Shown: positions 8,381-16,417 of the stretch, in pieces | Layout of the letters: every line of letters starts with the position of its first letter | Numbering within the stretch: position 1 is the first letter of the stretch | Source: Bacillota bacterium | GTDB taxonomy: Bacteria; Bacillota; Clostridia; Tissierellales; Peptoniphilaceae | Direction of reading: 5' to 3' | Assembly (NCBI GenBank): GCA_023443025.1 | Contig: JAEZWM010000049.1 | Span: forward strand, 82,233-146,232 | DNA length: 64,000 bases | Notes under the pieces: model-generated | What the model was told of the DNA's origin: nothing | Seen by the model: only the letters and a program-made list of their open reading frames with translations | Database searches by the model: none | Made by a program: the position numbers and the translations under genes

Positions 8381-9452
8381 AATACTTCATACTTCAGATA
8401 TTCATTTAGAAAAAATACTTACAAAAACAAGCTATTCATCAAAGTTTTCTGAAGAAAGAAGAAGTGATCTTTGGGAAACTATTGAAAGATTATTAGAATA
8501 TGCAAAAGATAATAAAGTTGACTTGGTATTAATAGCAGGGGATTTATATGAGAATGAATATTTTGGTTTAAATCATGTATATAAACTTTTTGAGATATTT
8601 AAGAGATATTCACCTTTAGAAATTGTACTGTTAGCAGGCAACCATGATAGACATTTAAAGGATTCCGTGTTTAATAAACTTGACATTCCTAATAATTTAA
8701 ATTTAATAAGCTCGGATAGTTTGGATTATGTTTATTATCCTACCTTAAATACAAGAGTTTATGGTATAGGCTGGGAAAATGATACTTATTACAATTTTCA
8801 GATTGATCATTTTAGTTTGAATTGCGAATTTATAAATATATTGATGCTTCATGCAGACTTAATCAATAAAGATCATAAATATATGTATTTAGAAAAAGAA
8901 ATGATTTCCTGTTTGGGTTTTGATTATGTAGCATTAGGCCATATCCATTCATATATAGAATTAGATACTAGAATCGCTTATTCAGGTACACCAGAGCCAC
9001 TAGATTTTGGGGAAGAAGGAGCAAAAGGCTTTTTAATAGTGGATATTCATGGAGATCAGATTTCAAAGCAGTTTATACCATTTGCAAAAAGGACTTTTGA
9101 AAGTGTAAAAATAAAGTTTAATGAATATACTACTGAAGAGGATGTTATAAAGGCACTAAAAAAGTTAAAGAATAAAGATAATTTTTATAGGATATATCTA
9201 GAAGGCATAATAAGCAGTGAACTAGAATATAAACTGGATTATTTAATTGAATCAACAACTTATGATTTCTATTATAAAGAAGTGATAAATAGATTATTAA
9301 TTGAAATGCCAAATCAAGAGATTTTACAAAATCCATTTACTGACGCATTTATTGAATATATAAAAAAATCAAAACTGGATCAAAATTCTCAGATTAAAGC
9401 TATTAATAAGGGAATTAAGCTAATCATGGGTGACTATTATGTTGATAATTAA
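8373..9452 (+). CDS. SbcD/YhaO-like DNA repair metallophosphoesterase
   Basis: A calcineurin-like nuclease subunit of 359 residues. Metal-binding motifs appear in family order: TSDIH (residues 8-12, Asp9 and His11), AGDLYE near 56-61, AGNHDRH near 88-94, LHADL near 170 and LGHIHSY near 190. The N-terminal half is the catalytic domain and the C-terminal half should contact the ATPase. With the next gene it forms an SbcC/SbcD-type (Mre11-Rad50-type) pair like YhaO-YhaN of Bacillus subtilis, which is expected to process DNA ends. The ATPase start overlaps its 3' end. Confidence 0.9.
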   Translation: MVRILHTSDIHLEKILTKTSYSSKFSEERRSDLWETIERLLEYAKDNKVDLVLIAGDLYENEYFGLNHVYKLFEIFKRYSPLEIVLLAGNHDRHLKDSVFNKLDIPNNLNLISSDSLDYVYYPTLNTRVYGIGWENDTYYNFQIDHFSLNCEFINILMLHADLINKDHKYMYLEKEMISCLGFDYVALGHIHSYIELDTRIAYSGTPEPLDFGEEGAKGFLIVDIHGDQISKQFIPFAKRTFESVKIKFNEYTTEEDVIKALKKLKNKDNFYRIYLEGIISSELEYKLDYLIESTTYDFYYKEVINRLLIEMPNQEILQNPFTDAFIEYIKKSKLDQNSQIKAINKGIKLIMGDYYVDN

Positions 9453-11337
9453 AAGTATTAATATAAAGTCATTCGGTAAGTTTAAGGATTTAAAACTTGA
9501 TTTATATTCTAAGATTAATATATTTTATGGACAAAACGAGGCTGGAAAGTCGACAATTTATGCATTTCTTAAAGCTATGTTTTATGGATTCGCTAAACCC
9601 GGTATTTCACGAATCTTACAAGATCAAAGTGAATATTTAAGGTATAAACCATGGTTTAACAGTGATTACGGTGGTTCAATTATATTAAATCATAATGAAA
9701 TAGATTATTTGATTTTTCACGATTTTAATAACAACTTTTTTGAAATTAGAAACTTAAATAATAGTACACTGCTAAAATTTGACACAAATGATCCAAGACT
9801 AATTGGTGAATATTTCTTAGGAATGAATTCTATTGTTTATGAGCAATTAATGAGTATAAGATTAGTTGATCAAGGAAAATTTGAAGATAATAATTATTTA
9901 AAAGAATACCTTTTAAGAACAAGCTATAAGAATGCTATGGATATTGACTTAACCTTTGCGGAAAATAAAATCCTCAATGAAAACGAAACAATAGGAACCG
10001 ATAGAATATCTAACAAAAAAATTGGCCTTCTAAATAAAGAGATAATTTCACTCAATGACGATTTAAATGATTTATATCGTCGAACATCAGGGTTAAATCA
10101 TTTAAAAAAACAAAGAATAGAATTAAAAAAACAGTATAAAGTATTAGCTACAAAAATCAAATATTATGAAGATTTAATTGAATATAACTCAATTGAGAAT
10201 CATGTTGTAATTAAAGGTAGAAATAAAAGTGTTTCAAATGAAGAATATGATTATCTACTGGAAATTGAAAACTACCTTTTAGAAGCTAAAGAAAATAAAA
10301 ATAATCTCTTAACTAATGCAAGTATTAAAAGGTTAAAAAATAAATATAGTTGGTCTTACTTATTAGTACCGGTTTTAATGGTAATAATTTTTATATTTTT
10401 ATATATTAATAATTTTGAATTTAGCATCAGTTTAATTATTTCCTCACTCATGGGAATGCTTCTTTTAACATTAAGACATGTATTGATTAGTAATAAAATA
10501 AGACTTGACGAGGTTATTCCACAAGATGAAATCAGTGCTATCGATGATGAAATTAAAAGACTTGAGAATGAAAAATTAAGGATTTTACAGTCCCGCGATA
10601 TTAACAGTATACATGAGTACTTGAGCATATTAAGAAATAATTCCAGAGTAGATTATGAGAATTTAAAAAAGAGATTAAACTACACACCAATTATAGATTC
10701 AGAAAATATTGATGATGACGGTCTTTCAAAGCTATTATATGATAAGGAAGATTTAAAAAAAACATTAATTGAAACCGAATATAAAATAAATGCATTGGAA
10801 GAGTTATTATTTAAGATAAGAAACAAAACTGAAGAATTAAAAAAAATAAAAAGAGATAAAGAAGCTTTAATGAATATATTAGAGATTAATAACACTATTC
10901 TTGAAGGTATAAGCTATGCAATTAGTACTGTAAGTCACAAGTTAAATAGTGAAATATCAGATGAAGCTAGTAGGATAATAGATAATCTAAGTGGAGGCCT
11001 TTATACAAAATTAATAATTGATGATGATTTAAAACCTCTCATTTATGATGAGAATTTAAATAATTTTGTAAAAGTAGATTACTTGAGTAGTGGTACTGTT
11101 CAAATAGTATATCTTGCATTATGTTTAGCTATCAATAATAAGAAAGATTTTAAACAAAAGCATCCAATAATACTAGATGAATCTACTAATTTCTTGGATA
11201 CAAAAAGAAAAGAAGCATTACTCAATTATATAATGTCAATAGCTGAAAACCAGCAGATAATCTATTTTACAAATAATCCTAAAGATTTAAGGCAAACAGA
11301 AGATTTGACAAATATAGTAAATATAATAAGATTATAG
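9439..11337 (+). CDS. YhaN/SbcC-like AAA ATPase with central hydrophobic hairpin
   Basis: A Rad50/SbcC-type ATPase of 632 residues, partner of the SbcD-like protein. Walker A is GQNEAGKST at 31-39, after the family N-terminus IKSFGKFKDL. A signature-like YLSSGTVQIVYLAL and Walker B PIILDEST come near the C-terminus. Coiled-coil stretches flank a hydrophobic double segment at about 302-350 (WSYLLVPVLMVIIFIFLY and SISLIISSLMGMLLL) where SbcC would have its zinc hook, so it probably sits on the membrane. It is much shorter than B. subtilis YhaN (over 900 residues). ATG 9439 follows GGGTGA; a GTG at 9430 overlaps that site. Confidence 0.87.
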   Translation: MLIIKSINIKSFGKFKDLKLDLYSKINIFYGQNEAGKSTIYAFLKAMFYGFAKPGISRILQDQSEYLRYKPWFNSDYGGSIILNHNEIDYLIFHDFNNNFFEIRNLNNSTLLKFDTNDPRLIGEYFLGMNSIVYEQLMSIRLVDQGKFEDNNYLKEYLLRTSYKNAMDIDLTFAENKILNENETIGTDRISNKKIGLLNKEIISLNDDLNDLYRRTSGLNHLKKQRIELKKQYKVLATKIKYYEDLIEYNSIENHVVIKGRNKSVSNEEYDYLLEIENYLLEAKENKNNLLTNASIKRLKNKYSWSYLLVPVLMVIIFIFLYINNFEFSISLIISSLMGMLLLTLRHVLISNKIRLDEVIPQDEISAIDDEIKRLENEKLRILQSRDINSIHEYLSILRNNSRVDYENLKKRLNYTPIIDSENIDDDGLSKLLYDKEDLKKTLIETEYKINALEELLFKIRNKTEELKKIKRDKEALMNILEINNTILEGISYAISTVSHKLNSEISDEASRIIDNLSGGLYTKLIIDDDLKPLIYDENLNNFVKVDYLSSGTVQIVYLALCLAINNKKDFKQKHPIILDESTNFLDTKRKEALLNYIMSIAENQQIIYFTNNPKDLRQTEDLTNIVNIIRL

Positions 11338-11347
11338 TGGTGAAAAA

Positions 11348-12034
11348 ATGATTTATGGCATAGCAGATTTACATCTCGACCATACAGGTGGAAAATGTAT
11401 GAGTGTATTTGGTAAATCATGGCATGATTATGAAAATAAAATATTTGATAATTGGTTAGCGTTAATCAAAGATGCTGATACCGTTCTTATTCCCGGTGAT
11501 ATTTCCTGGGGTTTAAAACTGGAAGATGCACTTGAAGATCTAATCAGAATAGACAGACTTCCGGGGAAAAAGATTATTTTAAAAGGGAACCATGATTACT
11601 GGTGGCAATCTCTTAAAAAATTAAAAAATCTTGGACTTGAGAGTATAGAGTTTTTACAGAATAATTCCTATCATGTTGAAAACTATAATATAGCAGGCAC
11701 GAGAGGTTGGTGCTCAAGAGATAGTTCAGAGTTTAACGAAGGTGATGAAGTAGTCTATAAAAGAGAATTGATTAGGTTAAGACTAAGTCTAGACAGTATA
11801 AAAAACAATGATCCAATTATTGCCATGCTTCATTACCCACCTTTTAATCGGGATAGAACTCTCAATGAATTTGGAAAAATTCTAGAAGAGTACAAGGTTA
11901 GTACCTGTATATATGGTCACTTGCATTCTGAAGGATTATCAGCTGTTGTTGAGGGAATAATAAATTCTATAGAATATAGATGCATATCTAGTGATTATTT
12001 AGCCTTTAAACCAATATTAGTTAAGGGAGATTAA
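11348..12034 (+). CDS. Metallophosphoesterase (COG1768-type)
   Basis: A 228-residue calcineurin-like phosphoesterase. Metal ligands are visible in ADLHLDHTG (Asp7, His9), PGDISWGL near 50, KGNHDYWW near 80, MLHYPPF near 158 and YGHLHSEG near 195. The GDISWGL and GNHDYWW forms are typical of a Firmicutes group of unknown substrate. It follows the ATPase gene by 10 nt with ribosome site GTGGTGAAAA, and is immediately followed by the CYTH gene. Phosphodiesterase or phosphatase activity is inferred from the fold only. Confidence 0.88.
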   Translation: MIYGIADLHLDHTGGKCMSVFGKSWHDYENKIFDNWLALIKDADTVLIPGDISWGLKLEDALEDLIRIDRLPGKKIILKGNHDYWWQSLKKLKNLGLESIEFLQNNSYHVENYNIAGTRGWCSRDSSEFNEGDEVVYKRELIRLRLSLDSIKNNDPIIAMLHYPPFNRDRTLNEFGKILEEYKVSTCIYGHLHSEGLSAVVEGIINSIEYRCISSDYLAFKPILVKGD

Positions 12035-12586
12035 ATGGAAAGAGAACTTGAAATTAAAGTACTGGGGATTGATCCTTTAGAAATAGAAGAGAGTCTAAGG
12101 TCTCTGGGTGCAAAAATGATAGCCGACGAAAATCAAACTAATATTCTCATCGTAGGTGATAGCGAACATAATCAGATTTCACAAGGATCATATTTAAGAA
12201 TTAGATCCACAATAGATAATATAACAGATGAAGAAGTACATTTTCTAACTTATAAACAGAAGTTAGAAAACGATAAGCTTAGAGAGAATATAGAATATAC
12301 AACAATTATAAACTCGGTATCAGATATGATAGAAATATTAAAGAAATTGGGTTATGTTCTTCATAGCAAAGGATATAAGCACAGAAAATCATTTATTCTA
12401 TCAGATGCACGAATAGATATTGACATATGGGATAAAGAAACATACCCACATCCATATTTAGAAATCGAAGTACCAAATATAGATGTATTGAACTCTACAA
12501 TTAGCAAACTAAATATAGATAAAGATAATATATCTTATAAATCAATAAAAGAATTGCAAGACGAGCTGTTTAATATGCCTAGATAA
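12035..12586 (+). CDS. CYTH-domain protein (class IV adenylate cyclase/thiamine triphosphatase superfamily)
   Basis: A 183-residue protein of the CYTH superfamily, whose tunnel-shaped barrel binds triphosphates with divalent metal. The ExExK signature is at the N-terminus: ELEIKV, with Glu4, Glu6 and Lys8. Further charged strands follow (SYLRIRS, LTYKQKL, KHRKSFIL and DIDIWD), then YLEIEVP near the end. Members include CyaB-type adenylate cyclase, inorganic triphosphatase and thiamine triphosphatase, and the sequence does not decide between them. The start abuts the stop of the preceding gene. Confidence 0.88.
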   Translation: MERELEIKVLGIDPLEIEESLRSLGAKMIADENQTNILIVGDSEHNQISQGSYLRIRSTIDNITDEEVHFLTYKQKLENDKLRENIEYTTIINSVSDMIEILKKLGYVLHSKGYKHRKSFILSDARIDIDIWDKETYPHPYLEIEVPNIDVLNSTISKLNIDKDNISYKSIKELQDELFNMPR

Positions 12587-12594
12587 GCAATTGT

Positions 12595-12627
12595 AAAAGA
12601 CCATCGTTCGATGGTCTTTTGTTTTTA
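12595..12627 (+). terminator. Rho-independent terminator after CYTH gene
   Basis: AAAAGACCATCG at 12595-12606 pairs perfectly with CGATGGTCTTTT at 12609-12620, followed by GTTTTTATTT. It ends the 7508-12586 operon. The symmetrical A/T flanks mean it may also stop the opposing gene at 12625. Confidence 0.9.
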
Positions 12628-12807
12628 TTTTCTATTTTCATCATCAACCCATTCTTTTGCTTCTTCTACTGCTGATTCTGTAGGAACAGCTACTTTTGAA
12701 TCATCCTTTACATACTCAGTATTACTATATACATCTGTTTGAGTATCGTGAGTTTGTTCTACAGTGTCAACATATTTGTCTTTTTTGTCCTTATTATCTT
12801 TTGTCAT
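12625..12807 (-). CDS. Small acidic hydrophilic protein, unknown
   Basis: A 60-residue, highly charged, low-complexity protein starting MTKDNKDKKDKYVDTV and ending in acidic residues around EEAKEWVDDENRK. It has no hydrophobic segment or signal peptide, so it is probably cytosolic and disordered. It is real rather than a chance frame: a near-perfect ribosome site AAGGAGGT lies 5 nt before its ATG, and it occupies the space between two operons on its own. I do not recognise a family and infer no function. Confidence 0.7.
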   Translation of the reverse strand: MTKDNKDKKDKYVDTVEQTHDTQTDVYSNTEYVKDDSKVAVPTESAVEEAKEWVDDENRK

Positions 12808-12872
12808 TGCAACCTCCTTGAATTTATTCTATCTTAATTATACCCAATTATTAGTATAGTAATTATTTGATA

Positions 12873-12881
12873 TGATATAAT
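12873..12881 (+). promoter_or_regulatory. Extended -10 promoter for HAD phosphatase
   Basis: TGATATAAT is an extended -10 element about 37 nt before the HAD gene start. I see no clear -35, which extended -10 promoters can dispense with. Confidence 0.5.
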
Positions 12882-12917
12882 ATTTTTTGTGGTTAAATAA
12901 ATACTATAGGTGATTGA

Positions 12918-13733
12918 ATGAAAAGATTTGAATTAATTGCATTAGACATGGATGGTACAACCTTAAATAAAAAGGGAGAAATTTCAGAAGCTAATCGGAT
13001 TGCGATAAATGAGATTTATAAGATGGGTATTAAAGTTTCACTAATTTCAGGAAGATCGATGGAATCTTTAACTAAATATGCCCATATTCTCGGTATTGAT
13101 GGGTACCATGGAGCTATGAATGGAAACATAGTTTTTGATGTTAAGAGTAGTGAAAAACTTATAGAACATCATGTAGATGTTGAGATACTTAAACAACTAA
13201 TAAAAATCTCTCAAGTAACAACTTCCATCTTAGTCGTTTTTATTGATGATGACACATATGTTGAAGACTTGAGCCATCCTTTTGCAGGTATATTACAGAA
13301 ATTTACCGATCGAAAATTAATTGAAATGGGGGATGCTTTAGATTTTCTTTGTTTAAATGCTGCCTTGGATAAGGTTACAAAGATAGCTTTTCTTAATGAA
13401 TATGAAGACTTATTAAAACTTAAAAATACAGAACTACTACCATTTCACAATAGTTTAAATATGGTATTTTCTCTTCCTTTTTGTCTGGAAATATTTAGTC
13501 GTACTGCAAGTAAAGGTAGTTGCCTTTTAGAGATATGCAATCTCTATGGAATTGATCCTAAAAACACATTAGCTATGGGGGATGCTGAAAATGATATCGA
13601 AATGCTTAAGAATTCAGGCTACGGTATTTCTCCTGCTAATTGTATGCCTACGGTTATAGAATATGCAGATGAAATAACCACTACAAATGAGAAAAATGCG
13701 GTAGCAGAAGTTATTAAAAAATACTTTCTTTAA
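12918..13733 (+). CDS. Cof-type HAD-superfamily phosphatase
   Basis: A 271-residue cytosolic HAD hydrolase of the Cof/YidA group, which dephosphorylates sugar phosphates, nucleotides or cofactors such as FMN and PLP. The nucleophile motif is ALDMDGTTL with Asp10 and Asp12. Motif II Ser/Thr is in SLISGRS, the conserved Lys in the SKGSCLLEI region, and motif IV is MGDAENDIEML near 225-235, followed by GYGISPANC. The cap is of the C2B type by position. It is transcribed alone, just upstream of the pyrimidine operon. Substrate is not predictable. Confidence 0.9.
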   Translation: MKRFELIALDMDGTTLNKKGEISEANRIAINEIYKMGIKVSLISGRSMESLTKYAHILGIDGYHGAMNGNIVFDVKSSEKLIEHHVDVEILKQLIKISQVTTSILVVFIDDDTYVEDLSHPFAGILQKFTDRKLIEMGDALDFLCLNAALDKVTKIAFLNEYEDLLKLKNTELLPFHNSLNMVFSLPFCLEIFSRTASKGSCLLEICNLYGIDPKNTLAMGDAENDIEMLKNSGYGISPANCMPTVIEYADEITTTNEKNAVAEVIKKYFL

Positions 13734-13735
13734 CA

Positions 13736-13765
13736 TTGACAGTTTTTGTTTTTTTGTGTTAAGAT
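13736..13765 (+). promoter_or_regulatory. Sigma-A promoter of the pyr operon
   Basis: TTGACA (13736-13741) is a perfect -35. TAAGAT (13760-13765) is an 18-nt-spaced -10 with four of six consensus bases. It overlaps the end of the HAD gene by no more than its flank and gives a leader of about 100 nt. Confidence 0.75.
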
Positions 13766-13780
13766 AACTACAGAAGGCGA

Positions 13781-13817
13781 TACCTTTAATTTGAACCAGT
13801 GAGTTCAAAAAGGATAC
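13781..13817 (+). promoter_or_regulatory. PyrR-type RNA binding hairpin in pyr leader
   Basis: The leader RNA folds with CCUU (13783-13786) pairing AAGG (13810-13813), a short 5'-side bulge UAA, then UUUGAAC (13790-13796) pairing GUUCAAA (13803-13809). This leaves hexaloop CAGUGA at 13797-13802. A hairpin with a 5' internal bulge and hexaloop CNGNGA is the known recognition element of PyrR, the UMP-responsive regulator of Firmicutes pyr operons. No pyrR gene is in this window. How binding would act downstream is described in the findings. Confidence 0.75.
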
Positions 13818-13863
13818 TTAGAAATATATTGAGTCTATGTTATCCTATCAATACGTAAAGGAG
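13811..13863 (+). promoter_or_regulatory. Candidate alternative pairing controlling the pyrB ribosome site
   Basis: AGGATA (13811-13816) can pair with TATCCT (13841-13846), and the same TCCT can instead pair with AGGA of the pyrB ribosome site (AAGGAG, 13858-13863). The first segment is partly locked in the PyrR hairpin. The arrangement suggests mutually exclusive structures that expose or hide the ribosome site. I see no intrinsic terminator before pyrB. This is structural inference only. Confidence 0.4.
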
Positions 13864-13870
13864 ACTAGAA

Positions 13871-14800
13871 ATGTTAAAAGGAAGAAATTTAATTAATCCT
13901 GATGATTTAACGGTACAAGAGATTTACGAAATTATTAATTTAGCAGAAATGATTGTTAAGAGTCCAGAAAGATATTCAAATGTTTGCAATGGCAGAATAT
14001 TAGGGACTCTTTTTTTTGAACCTTCAACCAGAACAAGACTTAGTTTTGAATCGGCTATGTTAAGACTTGGAGGAGGAGTTGTTGGTTTTTCCGAGAGTTC
14101 TTCCAGCTCAACATCAAAGGGTGAGAGTCTAATCGATACAATTAGAACAATTGGTGCTTACTCCGATATTATAGCTATGAGACATCCTAAGGAAGGCTCA
14201 GCTCAACTGGCCGGTGAATATACTTCAGTTCCAATAATTAACGCAGGAGATGGAGGTCACTATCATCCAACCCAAACACTAACTGATTTACTGACAATAA
14301 AAGAATCAAAAAATACTTTTGATAATCTAGTAATAGGTTTGTGTGGAGACTTGAAATTTGGAAGGACCGTGCATTCACTGTTAAAAACTATGAATAAATT
14401 TAATAATAATAAATTCATTCTTATATCACCGGAAGAATTACAAATACCTAATTATGTAAAAGCACTTGCTTTTGATTCCAATTCAGATAATTATGTCGAG
14501 GTAGAAAAATTAGAAGATGTGATCGATCAATTAGATATCCTATATATGACAAGGGTTCAAAAAGAAAGGTTTTTTAACGAAGCTGATTATGTTAGATTAA
14601 AGGATAGCTATATACTTACACCTAGAAAGATGCGAAAAGCTAAAGAAGATATGATTGTTCTTCATCCTCTACCAAGGGTTAACGAAATATCAGTAGAAGT
14701 TGACAATGATCCAAGAGCAATGTATTTTAAACAAGTTAAATATGGCATGTACGCCCGAATGGCACTAATTATTAAATTGTTGGGGGTAGAACTATGTTAA
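13871..14800 (+). CDS. pyrB: Aspartate carbamoyltransferase catalytic chain
   Basis: PyrB condenses carbamoyl phosphate with aspartate, the first committed step of pyrimidine synthesis. The 309-residue length is standard. The carbamoyl-phosphate site STRTR is at residues 52-56 within FFEPSTRTRLSFESA. SKGES, MRHPKEGS, NAGDGGHYHPTQTLTD and HPLPRVNEI, all expected active-site segments, are present in order. It heads the operon pyrBI-C-F-K-D-E and overlaps pyrI by 7 nt, so catalytic and regulatory chains should be made together. Confidence 0.98.
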   Translation: MLKGRNLINPDDLTVQEIYEIINLAEMIVKSPERYSNVCNGRILGTLFFEPSTRTRLSFESAMLRLGGGVVGFSESSSSSTSKGESLIDTIRTIGAYSDIIAMRHPKEGSAQLAGEYTSVPIINAGDGGHYHPTQTLTDLLTIKESKNTFDNLVIGLCGDLKFGRTVHSLLKTMNKFNNNKFILISPEELQIPNYVKALAFDSNSDNYVEVEKLEDVIDQLDILYMTRVQKERFFNEADYVRLKDSYILTPRKMRKAKEDMIVLHPLPRVNEISVEVDNDPRAMYFKQVKYGMYARMALIIKLLGVELC

Positions 14801-15222
14801 GTATTACCAGTATAAAAAAAGGAATTGTAATAGACCATATATCTCCCGGGATGGGATACGAAATTTTTAAGCTTCTTGAACTAGATAAAGCTGACTTTAG
14901 AGTTGCACTTATTATTAATGCAGATTCTGCAAAATTTGGTAAGAAAGATTTAATTAAAATTGAAAATGAGATAAATCTTGACTTAAGAGCTCTTGGAATA
15001 CTTGATGAAAACATCACAATAAATATAATAGAAGATGAAAAAATAAAAGAAAAAATAGATGTAACACTTCCAAAAATGTTTGAAGGGATTTTTAAATGTA
15101 AAAATCCTAGATGCATTACGAGCAGTGAAAGGGACATAGTGCAAAGATTTGAACTTGTTAGTGACGAAAATAGAATTTATAAATGTGCGTATTGTGATCA
15201 CCTTTTAAACATGGAGGAGTAA
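14794..15222 (+). CDS. pyrI: Aspartate carbamoyltransferase regulatory chain
   Basis: PyrI binds effector nucleotides and assembles with PyrB into the allosteric holoenzyme. The protein has 142 residues: an N-terminal allosteric domain and a C-terminal zinc domain with Cys102, Cys107, Cys131 and Cys134 (CKNPRC and CAYC), the four ligands that hold the PyrB contact. Start ATG 14794 lies inside the pyrB end. Presence of pyrI points to enzyme-level feedback in addition to the leader RNA control. Confidence 0.97.
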   Translation: MLSITSIKKGIVIDHISPGMGYEIFKLLELDKADFRVALIINADSAKFGKKDLIKIENEINLDLRALGILDENITINIIEDEKIKEKIDVTLPKMFEGIFKCKNPRCITSSERDIVQRFELVSDENRIYKCAYCDHLLNMEE

Positions 15223-15223
15223 T

Positions 15224-16417
15224 TTGAAAATATTAATTAAAGACGGTAGAATTATTGATCACCAAAATAATTTTATTGCAGATATATTGATTGAAGATAG
15301 TTTAATACTAAGTATAGGACCGGATATAAGGACTGAAGCCGATATCGTAATTGATGCTAACAATATGACTGTAATGCCATCTTTTATAGATCTTCATGCA
15401 CATCTTAGAGATCCAGGTTTTACGTACAAGGAAGATCTTAAAACTGGTGCTGAAGCTGCATTAAAAGGTGGGTATACCGTCCTTTACGCAATGGGTAATA
15501 CTAACCCGGTATGCGATTCGATACAAATACATGACGATATAATTAGTCGTAATGATGAACTTGATTTGATTGACCTCTATCAGATAATTACTGTAACCAA
15601 AGAGCTCAAAGGTGAAGAACTTACAGATTTCAGTAACTTTAGTGATAGAGTAAAGTTTATTTCAGATGACGGTAAAGGCATATTATCAAATTATTTAATG
15701 TATGAAGCTTGTAAACTAGCTTCTGAAAATAATATTGGGATAATGGTGCACGCAGAAGATCCTGAAATTTCACCAGTAGATTATAGAATAGCTGAAGATT
15801 TAATCACAATACGAGATATTTATCTTTCAAAAGCGACCGAATGTAAGGTACATTTTTCACATGTAAGCACAAGAGGTTCGATAGAAGCTATAAGAGAGGG
15901 AAAAAAAGACAATTCTTTACTGACTTGTGAAGTTACCCCACATCATATTCTACTTCATGATTCAGACTTTAGAGTTAATCCTCCAATACGAACTAAAGAT
16001 GATATTGAAAGTATTATTGAAGGGATTAAAGATGGCACAGTTGATGCTATAGCTACTGACCATGCACCTCATACTGAAGAAGATAAAGAAAGTGGTGCAC
16101 CTGGAATGATAGGTTTAGAAACAGCTTTTATGATATCATATACTAAACTGGTTAAAGGTGGACATATAGATTTAAAAGAACTATCCAAACTTATGTCTTA
16201 TAATCCCGGGAAGATTATTGGTATAAACCATGGGGAAATCAAACCGGGCGAAAAAGCAAATCTTGTTATAATAGATCTGGATAAAAAGATTATCGTAGAT
16301 TCACATACATTTAAATCAAAGAGCAAAAACTCACCTTTTTATGGTTATGAACTATATGGAAGTATAGAGAAAACAATTAGGAATGGTAAAATTATGTACG
16401 ATGGAGGCAGGATATGA
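15224..16417 (+). CDS. pyrC: Dihydroorotase
   Basis: PyrC cyclises carbamoyl aspartate to dihydroorotate. This is the long class I form (397 residues). The first metal pair is His58 and His60 in DLHAHLRDPG, with further ligands expected in MVHAED, HFSHVSTRGS and ATDHAPH, and the C-terminal segment GEKANLVIIDL is typical of the amidohydrolase fold. Translation starts at TTG 15224 after ribosome site GGAGGAG. It overlaps pyrF by 4 nt. Confidence 0.97.
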   Translation: MKILIKDGRIIDHQNNFIADILIEDSLILSIGPDIRTEADIVIDANNMTVMPSFIDLHAHLRDPGFTYKEDLKTGAEAALKGGYTVLYAMGNTNPVCDSIQIHDDIISRNDELDLIDLYQIITVTKELKGEELTDFSNFSDRVKFISDDGKGILSNYLMYEACKLASENNIGIMVHAEDPEISPVDYRIAEDLITIRDIYLSKATECKVHFSHVSTRGSIEAIREGKKDNSLLTCEVTPHHILLHDSDFRVNPPIRTKDDIESIIEGIKDGTVDAIATDHAPHTEEDKESGAPGMIGLETAFMISYTKLVKGGHIDLKELSKLMSYNPGKIIGINHGEIKPGEKANLVIIDLDKKIIVDSHTFKSKSKNSPFYGYELYGSIEKTIRNGKIMYDGGRI

